A stretch of DNA of 64,000 bases from Ricinus communis (Eukaryota; Streptophyta; Magnoliopsida; Malpighiales; Euphorbiaceae), in NCBI RefSeq assembly GCF_019578655.1, contig NC_063263.1, positions 25,667,001-25,731,000 on the forward strand, written 5' to 3'. The notes beneath the pieces were generated by a model. It did no database searches, was not told where the DNA came from, and worked only from the letters and a program-made list of their open reading frames with translations. Positions within the stretch are counted from its first letter, which is position 1. Each line of letters opens with the position of its first letter. This document shows positions 44,596 through 54,300 of this stretch, piece after piece. A program made the translations under genes and the position numbers.

Positions 44596-45560
44596 CATGC
44601 AATACATCGTGAAACCACCAATTCTAGAGGGTAAGGTCAACAATGAAGCTGAAGTCGAACAATCTTTCAGCCTCTGGAAGCTTCTTTCACACATGTCAGT
44701 CCATTGGAATCTGATATGCTTCTGAATCAGCTTAGATAAAGGCGCTGCTATTCTCGAAAAGTGTTGCATGAATCGGCGGTAGTAACCTGCCAAACCTAGA
44801 AAGCTACAAATCTCTATCACCGTGGTCAATCTCTGCCAATCAGTCACTGCCTCCACTTTCTTGGGGTCCATTTGAATACCCTCTCTAAACACCACTTGAC
44901 CTAAAAGAGCAATGCGTTCTAACTAAAACTCGCACTTGGAGAACTTAGCATATAATTGATGCTCCCTCAACGTTTGAAATACCATCCTCAAATGCCATGC
45001 ATGCTCCTCTTCGCTTTTGGAATACACCAAAATATCGTCAATAAATATAATGACAAAGTGATCCAAGAATGGCTTGAACACCCGATTCATCATATCCGTA
45101 AAGGCTACATGAGCATTAATGAGTCCAAATGACATTACCAAGAACTCATAATTCCCATTAACGTGTCCTAAACGCCGTCTTTAGAATGTCCTCACGAATT
45201 TTCAACTGGTGATACCTCAAAACACAAATCAATCTTGGAAAAACATGTAGCTCTTTGAAGCTGATCAAATAGATCATCGATACAAGGAAGCAGATACTTA
45301 TTACGAATCATTGCCTTATTCAACTGTCAGTAGTCAATACAGATGCGCAAGGTAACATCCTTCTTCTTCATGAACAGTACAGGAGTGCTCCACGAAGACG
45401 TACTGGATCTAATAAAACCCTTATCCAGAAGGTCCTACAATTGCTCCTTTAACTCTTTTAACTCTGCTAGTGCCATTCGATAGGGTGGCATAGAAATGGG
45501 AGCTGTACCCGATACCACATCAATACAGAACTCTATCTCCCTATCAGCCGACAATCCTGG
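44596..45560 (-). pseudogene. Chromovirus reverse transcriptase and start of RNase H
   Basis: The frame 44923-45141 carries [20 protein letters not shown] and [18 protein letters not shown], with the catalytic F-I-D-D intact, then [15 protein letters not shown]. The frame 44569-44895 continues MDPKKVEAVTDW, SFLGLAGYYRRFMQHFS and AAPLSKLIQKH, the thumb and connection. Upstream, with breaks to about 45560, come the fingers ([13 protein letters not shown] and LNKAM-like text). RNase H begins GGFTMYC, where a one-base loss shifts the frame just before the solo LTR. Confidence 0.8.
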
Positions 45561-45775
45561 TAGCTCTTCCAGAAAAAATCAAGAAACTTACAGACCACAG
45601 GAATGTCCTCGACTCTGCCTTTTTCTACCGAGGTATCCCTAACTAACGCCGGATATCCCTGACACCCACGGCGAAGCATCCGACTAGTTGTAATGATTGA
45701 CACAAGATTGGATGGTGCAGGTATCTGCTCTCCCTTGAAATGAAACTTTGAGTCTCCTGGAATTCAAAAGGTCAC

Positions 45776-45961
45776 TTACTTTTCCCGACAGTCCAACATG
45801 GCATAATGCATAGCTAGCCTATCCATTCCCAAAATTACATCAAAATCCATTACATCCAATGGGATTAAATTGGCAATCAGATCTCGACCCTCAATTGACA
45901 CCGAACATGATTGAAACACAACATTAGTCTCTAAGGCGTCACTCAACGACGTAGTAACCAT
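45776..45961 (-). pseudogene. Chromovirus protease fragment
   Basis: VVFQSCSVSIEGRDLIANL and VMDFDVILGMDRLAMHYAMLDC form the C-terminal half of the Del/Tekay protease (family norm FDVILGMDWL). The active-site D-x-G segment should lie just upstream but is replaced by an LTR end at 45985-46140. Confidence 0.75.
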
Positions 45962-45984
45962 TATAGGAACCTAAAGTCTAACCA

Positions 45985-46140
45985 GTTGTGTCACGACTCG
46001 TTCTATGGGCCCGTGACTGACACTAAGGAATGGGCAGGCTTAAGGCCACTGAATCCCGTAGTAAGCCTTACCAATAGATAAATCAAATAAATGCTAATGA
46101 AATATCATTAATCATGACTCACATGCCATAAATAATTCTA
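45985..46140 (-). repeat. LTR terminus inserted in the chromovirus
   Basis: The minus strand reads GCTTACTACGGGATTCAGTG to GAGTCGTGACA and then returns to protease-like text. The same ending occurs on the plus strand at about 62790-62871 (GGGTCGTGACA). The 156 bases look like the 3' end of an LTR whose other part is deleted. The next copia- or Ty3-like text (gag) starts again near 46160. Confidence 0.55.
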
Positions 46141-46159
46141 ACTGATCTTTATAAAATAC

Positions 46160-46560
46160 TTGACACCACAGCATTAGAGGCTCGCGCATTTGGATGGGTG
46201 AGAGTGAACACTCTTGCCTGCCTATAGCCTAACTACTGAGAGCCCAAAATCTGACTCTAAACTCTAACCCTTGATTGACCTCCCATAGGCTCACCTCCAA
46301 AACCACTGCCCTACTGGCCGACAAACTGAGATCCACCCTGAGGATAACCAAGAGCTGCAGAAAAAGCTGGTCGGTACGCTAGCAAATGAGCCTTGAGAGA
46401 AAGCTGGCTAACTGAAATAATGAGGACATGCTCGAGCAATATGACCCATCTCACCACATCTGATACAGGCTCCACTAAAAACTAAGCACGATCCTTGATG
46501 TGACCTGCTGCATACCTAACAAGTGCTGGCTCCAGAACTAGAGCTGTTGTAACCAAAACT
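46160..46560 (-). pseudogene. Chromovirus gag zinc-knuckle region
   Basis: The minus strand reads CIRCGEMGHIARACP near 46470-46430, a clear CCHC zinc knuckle. GGQSRV and THPNARASNAVVS follow towards the protease. The upstream gag is missing, and the sequence changes to AT-rich DNA beyond 46560. Confidence 0.75.
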
Positions 46561-48000
46561 AATTAATTTCTCCTTGTGACCTTGTATTTTTTGACTAGGC
46601 CGGTGAAATTAGTTGTCCACGCGTTTTATTGTGAGTCTCAGCAATGGTAGCTTAATTTAAGCCTATCTATAAATATTTAGCTCAAATTTTTCTCTTTATT
46701 AACACATGAAACTAAACAATAAGGCTAAAGTGAGGTAATAAGCATATATTTCTACATATTATGTATATAGAACATTACTAATAAACCACTAAAATACATT
46801 AAATATATCTACATAATATTAACCTTTCAATATTAATAATTTTATTAAATTGTATCTGTCAACTTGATTTTATAATCAAAATAATAATAACGGTTGTGTA
46901 ACACACGATATATAATTAGTATATATCAATTTCTAAGATATAAATTTTTTTTAATATATGTGCTTAAATTTTAACACATAAAATTTTTATCTTGACATGT
47001 ATAATTTTTTATTAATTTATTAATTAATAAATAATATTCCTAATTAACATTAATTATAATTCTAAAAATAACATATTAATAATAAATTAATTTTCTAATT
47101 AAATAATAATTAATTTTTAATTAGATAATATTATTTTAAAAATAATATATTAATTATATTTTAAAATTATATTAATTAATAAATTAAATTTTCTAATTAA
47201 ATAATAACTCTAATTTTAAAAATAATATTTTAAATATTATATCACTGATAAATTAAATTTTTAATTATATAATAATTTATAATTTTAAAATATAGCAAAG
47301 TCGATTATATTGATATATTAAGATTAATTAATAATATTTTAAAAATAATATTTATATTATTGTAGTTAAAAATTCTTAAAATTTTCTAAAAAATAAAAAT
47401 ATTTAAAAATAATTATTTTACTATTATTTTTTAAAATATTATAAATTAAATAAAAATATTTAAAAATAATTATTTTACTATTATTTTTTAAAATATTATA
47501 AATTAATATTAAATATTAAAAATTATTAAATTATATTTATAAATTTTAATTTTTTATAATCGAAATTAATAATAATTATTATTCAATATACGGATAAATA
47601 ATTAATATTTTTTATTACCTTCCAAAAAAATTAGATAAAATTATCAAGACATACAAATTCTAAATTCTTAGAAATTTTGAGTACACCAAATTTTGACCAA
47701 CATAGCCATTGACCATAATTATCAAATTGTTTTATATTTTGAATATATCTAACCTTTTGAACAAGTGCCTCAGACCACCGCCTCAAACTACAAATTAAAA
47801 CCAGATGCTGGAGGAAAATATATTGTTATCAAAACAAGGAAAACTAAATAGCAGGAAAATCCAGTAAAAGGAAAAGGAAACAGAAAGGGAATACAATACA
47901 TAGTCTAGCAAAAAGAAAAAGACAAGTAATTCATTTCATATCCCACCCCCCCATATACATTTGTGAACCAGAACTATTTTGCACCCTTCTCCAACCTATA
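46561..48000. other. AT-rich intergenic DNA with repeats
   Basis: No gene is seen. Between 47000 and 47300, words such as TAAATTAAATTTTCTAATTA and TTTTAAAAATAATAT recur three or more times. An exact 57-bp tandem duplication follows at 47391-47504. The stretch separates the truncated chromovirus from the 3' end of the LHW gene and could hold matrix-attachment or transposon relics. Confidence 0.6.
47391..47504. repeat. Exact 57-bp tandem duplication
   Basis: Bases 47391-47447 and 47448-47504 are identical by inspection; each begins AAATAAAAATATTTAAAAAT and ends ATTATAAATT. Identity in such AT-rich DNA points to a recent slippage event or an assembly effect. Confidence 0.9.
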
Positions 48001-48343
48001 ATAAGAGTATTTAAGAGCCCATTCTAGAACCTTAATATCTACGAACGTTAACCTTCGTGAGGAGCTTCCCGTCAAACTTTTATCCACTAATTGCAGTTGA
48101 ATCAACCATCAACCATTGTGATATCCCATCCGGTGCATAAGGCTTGAGTTCTTAACCATCTACATAATCTCCCACTTTCTAAGTGACGTTAGGCATAATC
48201 TAATTTCCGGAAGAAATTATCAAGTTAGCGAAAGTTAGAACCACCTAGCTAAGAGCTTAGACTGGTATCCATGTTAGTCATGGCAAGCAACACAGGCTCA
48301 CTCTTAACATGTGCAGACCAGAGTAACAGTTTTAGCCGGCAGT
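48000..48343 (-). other. Probable 3' untranslated region of the LHW gene
   Basis: This is the DNA just after the LHW stop codon, less AT-rich than the spacer beyond it. I see no strong AATAAA-type signal on the minus strand here, so the transcript end is not fixed. Confidence 0.35.
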
Positions 48344-51300
48344 TCACTGTAAACTACTGGGCCTACCAGTTGCTGGGATAGAGGTGCCTTGTGGAAAAGG
48401 ATGATGGGCGATCATACCGTTCTCCAATGCAGCAGTCGAGGATGATGCGCCTTTCACGGTTTGTTCCAGAAGTCGAAAAAGCGACATAAAAACTTCCATC
48501 CTTGTTACATCTCTGTTTGCCTGTTGCAACAATTCGGATGGGAATTCTTTTAGACGATACAGGATGGCAAGGAAAGTAATATTTTAACTGCAGTATCTAA
48601 AATATTTACAGCAAGAGAGGAAGAGGTAAAAAATTTAAACAAAAAATAAATAAAGAAAATCAACTCATGACTGTTTTAACTTGGTTCTTTTCATTTTCAA
48701 ATCTTGTGTTTCACGAAGGAAACTGTTGCTTTTTATTCCATTTATCCATGTAGGGAAGTCCCAAAAACACAAGCCAACCAACGTTTAGAACTAGTATCCT
48801 AAAGATTTAATAAAGCATTACAACTGTCTAAGACCTCGATCAATTTGTATATTCTGATTATTCAGGGTTCCTTAGACTTGCATTTGCATGGAAAGAATTC
48901 AATTTGGTACATAAATATTTAAAATGGAAAGTTTTTATTATTGATTAGATTCATGAACCTAGGTTAGAAACATGAATGTAAACCTTACGTGAGCCAAAAT
49001 TTGAAATACCTACAAAAAGATTTCACCTCAAATAAATTACCAACCACATCATCAATTTAATTAGTTAATCGATAGGCGAAGCATCAATTTAATTACTCAC
49101 TTGTAACAATAAAATCAGTAACCAGAACCGAAAGGAAACAAGTAACAATAGCGACTGTCCAGAAAGAGGGGGAACATCAAAAGCATAAGAACACCGAAAA
49201 ATTCAAGCAAGCCCAGATCACAACAGAACAAAGATATTGGATATTCTTGGCTGACAAAGAGCACAATGTAGTCAAGTAATCATCACGTAGCTAATGTATT
49301 CCTTGGCATCTTTTGGATATAATGCCACAAGGTAAGAAATATAACACATTCAATTTAATGCATTTAAGGCCAAGAATCATGTAAGTTGGTATAAGTTGAA
49401 TTATTTTCCTCTAGACAGTTTTGCCATCAACTGGCTGCATTAAAACAGACATTGATTGTTCTACCAATGGTAGCATTTCTTATCTAGGATCTAGAGGGCA
49501 TATTACAGAACTAGAACTTTTACGCCATTGAGGAGGTAAAGTTTATTAAAGAAAAACTCTTCTGCAGAGAATACACTGTTGTTAATGTAGACAACCATCA
49601 AATTCTCATGAGCTGTTTAGTTTATTTAATTATTGTTCCATACTTCCATGCTTGGTCCATGCTCAAAGTAACATATTTCTGAAAATTGCAGATCCGTTAT
49701 TTAAGATGCTTCCTATTCCAATAATGCAAAAACCATAATGTTTTTTAGTCATTTTTGCATGAAATATCCTTATGCCGCAAAAACATTTAATGCCATTAAT
49801 ATTCTCATTAAAATTGACACACTAGCAAAATCCAAAAAAAAATTACATAAAATAATAATAAAACGAAAATGGAAAAATTATACACCACGAAGTAAATTGG
49901 TATTTATCTACTTATTCCCAATTTATCCAAGTTGAAGTTAAGAAAGACAAGCTCTAGGTACTTCTTTCCCTAAACATCAATGCTTGACTTGGTCAAACAA
50001 CCAAAATTTTCAAGTCAAGCTATGCTTTAACATTATTATGGAGAGAGGTCATGCAGTTAAATCAATCATTCTGCAGTCTTCAGAATAGGCAAATCTTATA
50101 AGGTAGATTTACAAATTACAGCATAAAAGACAATAGCATGTGATCAAATAGACTAAGTTAATTCCTGTATGTACTTGAGATTCGGTGAATTCTGGTATTA
50201 AACATAAACTTTAGAAACTTCATCCACAAAAACAGTAACTTTAAATGCAACACAAGCTGCTGCTGGGGACAATAATCTAACATAGGTTATATCCCAGTTA
50301 TAAAGGATTACTAAATAAAAAAGAGTTTAGATTAGAATATTACCTCCACCGCAAAACGTGCCCAAATCTTATCATTCCGAGCTTCCATCACCCCCTTCAA
50401 GATTGTCAATCCTAATGTCCTAATTAGATCAGCTATTTCTAGAAAGAAACCCCGTTCTTCACAGAGCATCTGCAAAAAGGAGGAATAAGTTTAATATAGA
50501 TTAGAGAAATTTGTTAAAACAAAAAGGCTCCAATATCCATTTAGAACTATCACTACCTCCACAAGCATCTGACGAGGTGGATTTAAATCCTCAACTATGA
50601 TAGGACAAACCATAGACTGAGACCCAACTTCAAATGCCCATGTTGCCCCTCCCTCAAAACCATCCTTTAAAACAAGTCCACCTTTCTTGTCCATAATCTG
50701 CACACTCAGAGAAGAATATGATAAAGCAACCCAGAAATTCTCACCATTGTTTCTAATGTGGCACAAATAATAAAAGGTCTGAAAACCAACCAAGAATATA
50801 GAAATACGATTAGAAGTGAGAATCTTGATTTAAAATCATTCTACTTGGTATTTGAGGATACACCATGACATGTTTATGTTTGTAAATTCCTCACGTAAAT
50901 ATCCCATCTCCCAGCACCGAATAACCAAGTAACTGAAAGTATTTTTCCAAAATAAGGGCATATGCATTTTGATAGACGGGATAAAGAGAATAACTTTAAT
51001 CCATACCTTAGACTCTCCTGTTTCTTTTAGCTTGTCTGCGTGCTTTGTGACACTTTGCAAGAAAAGCATATGTTTGATGGTACGTTCAAGCAGAGCATCT
51101 ATGCTACACTGTTCAAGCAAATAAATGGATGTAAAAATAACATCAACTTCTTAACATTAAAGAATCACCATACAGGTTTAACATAAAGATATATGTATAT
51201 AGCTTAGTAATAAAAGAAATGCCTACTTTAGCACCATTTGGTACGATTTCACGCAACTCTTTCATCCGATCTTGGATCATCTGACGATCTTTTGGCCTGG

Positions 51301-54300
51301 GTCTGGGATTCTCTCCAGGTTTAAGCCTTTTGCGATTGGGTTTACTCATTTCATCATTTTTCTTGGAATACGCAGTTGCAACACTACTATCACGCCTCAT
51401 ATTATGGCCGACCCATGAACTCAATTGGGACCCATAAACTGAAGTAGTTTCAGAACAGCTTCCCACTTCATCCTTGCTACATCCAGATCTAGGCGCTACG
51501 GTTCCTGATTTTTCCATAGATTTAGGAAGATCAAATAACTCCTTAACATGATCAGACACATTCACCAAGCCATGCATGGGAGAATCATTAAGAACAGAGG
51601 AGTTACTGATCTTTGTCAATGTTGTCTTACAAGAGACATTATCATCTGAGCTCTGCTTGGCAGTAGAGTGAGCCCTGGACACCACAGCGTCTAAGAGATT
51701 ATCAGTACCTGTGGCATATAAAGTACTAATGTCTGATATCCCCTGACTAACTGACAAAATATCAATACATGCTTCCTGTATATTCATTAAAGTCGAATCA
51801 TCTTTACTCATTTGTGAATTAGTGCACAGCCCATCTGCAAGCAAAGCATCCCATTTGCCAGGGAGTAATCTGTTCTTAAAATCTATGCCCAAGACATCAT
51901 ATAAGTCATCCCTAGATGGAGGTTGAGCATATGAATCTGCATACTCGACCTTTGCAATATTTGTACTTTGACTTCCAATTTCATGCTTAGGACAATTATC
52001 AACAGAACTAGGGAAGTGCTCATCCAAGGAAATATGTACATTTGGCTGGGAGGACAGGATGTTAAGCGCCTGAAACAAATCATCATCCATCTTTTCATTC
52101 TTTTCATTTGGTTCATTTTTAGAATCTTTCACTTCAGTTGAATTGCACCTGTGACAAGAACCCCCTGAAAGCATGCCACTGCCACTTAGTTGATCTACTA
52201 TACTGGACAAGGGAACCTCCTCAACCCCTGATGAATCAAGATTTTGAAGCCCAACCCCAGGGAGCTGTGTGGAACTAGATCTCATCAGACTGCTCACTCC
52301 ATTATGTAGCTGTGTCTCAGATAAAGAAGAACCTCCATGAGAATCAACAGTTAAATCTCCAATTTTCTTCATCTGAGGTAGGATAAAGCTATCCAACTTA
52401 TTTCTACTGTTATCAACAAGATTTTGCCGACTAACGTCTGAGAGGACCTGCTGTTCCAATAATCTCAGAATGTTATTGTTGGCAACTGATTGATTAATAA
52501 CAGATTGGTGACTGACAGCAGGCCGTGAACTAAATGATGCAGTATGCTGACTCATCCATGTATCAGGATTTGATGGGATAACTTCAGCTCCTACAACTCC
52601 ATTATCTAGTTGGGTTCTGGATGGATCATTTGGTTTCATAGTTGCAATCATTTTTGGCTCACAGTGGCTATTATGGGATTTTGGCAAACTGATGGTTACA
52701 TTAGAGGCATGAAACGCTGAAGCAGTAGACTGTAGAGTATCTTGAATTTGTCTAATTGGAGAATGAGAAGCTTGAGCAATTCTCGAAGGTAAGGATGAGA
52801 CGCTTTGTTGGTTGTAGTTGTTGGCCAATGAAAAGGAGTTCAGCACCTTATTTCCAGACAAATGCAAAGAAATAGAATCAGTCGTTCCTAGAGAAACAGG
52901 CACCCTAATTCTTTCTGTAGCTTCCTTTACCCCAAAGTTGTCAGACAGAAGAGCTCCAGGAACACATCCTAATTGCAGGATCAAACTCTTCACATTGTTC
53001 ACAAATCCCAAATTCTCCATTATCTGAATCAGCAAGAGCAATAATATAAACATATGGAACTCAGAAGCAACAAAAAAATTGCTCAAACTCAATGATCAAG
53101 CTTACCAAAGATTATAATGTTGTATAAGCAAATTTGATATTAAATTAGTGTTTATATGGTAGTCTAAAAAATATCAGTAACAGGGTTTCCAGACCTTTGT
53201 TGGTATGAACCAAACTAGCACAATAAATTCTACTCCAACAAGGAGTTTTGATGATGCAAATCCTACTAGCTCAAGAAATTATAATCCAATAAGGAGTCCT
53301 AACTCAATTAGAAATCCTAATCCTGCAAGGAGTCCTAATGATATTAGGAGTTCAAGCAATGAAAGGAATTCTAATTCAACTAGGACTCATAGTTCGATTC
53401 AATTTCAAGTCAATGAACTTATCCAAGACATTTGGGCTAAGGACACATCAATGCTTGAAGATTTGGATTTAAATTCAAAGCTCATTAATCTAATTCAGTT
53501 TATTGGGCTTGAATGAATTTAATTGGGCTTAAAAAGACCAAAGAAGCTGAATTGGAGTATATGAAAACTTTGGGCTAACTTGGCTTATGTTATGAGGCCC
53601 ATCTATATGACTTACATAAATTAGGGTTTTATGGCTTATTTTGGGCGGCCACACATGTATTTTAACATAATTAGAACTTTGTTTAAGTTATCTCTTTTAG
53701 TTAGGAAGGTTATCTTTATCATAGATTAGATGTAAATCCTTATTAGTTAAGTAAGAGTTCTATTCTTACTAAGACTTTGGATATGTCTTTAAAACATGTC
53801 AAATTCGTATGCCTTTAGCAGATTATGATTAATTAAAGTTTTTACTTCCTTTCAAGCCAAAATTGCTTGGATCTTGTGTTCTTATTTGAATGCAAAATTT
53901 ACTTATCAAGGAATTGATCTATCCTTCTAGCGTACTTAGGATTGGGGTTTAAGGGACTTAGTTTTCCTTAGGTTCTAATTCTTGATTATCTTTCTAAGAA
54001 ATATGTCTTCTAACCTTTCTTAGAGGTTAAACCAAATTGGTTCTTGGGGTTTTCATATTAATATGTTGGGAATCCGCAATTCAAAAGGAGTTCTCAAGCT
54101 TATTCGTGGAGGTTCCATATTACGTATAAATATTATGCGGACTTCTTATCAATATTATCTAAAAATAGTACTGTAAAGTCAATGAACTTGCTTTACTTTG
54201 ACAAGTCCATGAAACAGCAATAATCTTGCACAAGATCCCAACAGTAAGACAAACATGCTACTAGTAGACAAGATAACAAAAGGACCAGGATCTATCTCAA

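Larger units (their letters stand above)
41180..46560 (-). mobile_element. Del/Tekay chromovirus (Ty3), minus strand, 5' truncated
   Basis: Read on the minus strand, the order is gag zinc knuckle, protease, reverse transcriptase, RNase H, integrase, chromodomain, polypurine tract, 3' LTR. This is the standard Ty3 chromovirus order. The gag N terminus and 5' LTR are missing beyond about 46560. Two insertions disturb it: a solo LTR at 43118-44590 inside RNase H, and an LTR end at about 45985-46140 between gag and protease. Many stops make it inactive. Confidence 0.85.
53198..54243 (+). mobile_element. Probable retroelement-derived insertion in LHW intron 5
   Basis: The block begins TGTTGGTATGAAC and ends GATCCCAACA, an inverted TGTTGG/CCAACA pair as in LTR ends. 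It would be 1046 bp, fitting a solo LTR. The next-door five bases do not match (ACCTT against GTAAG). A slightly wider choice, 53181-54241, would have CAGTAA on both sides (53175-53180 and 54242-54247). The style (GGGCTT, GGCCCA and TTAGGGTTTTATGG words) is that of plant repeats. It has no recognised gene except the frame described next. Confidence 0.5.

Noticed and set aside
51883..52116. 77-codon minus-strand frame and the 62-89-codon frames around LHW exons
   Set aside because: These are shadow frames of the LHW exons or chance openings in introns.
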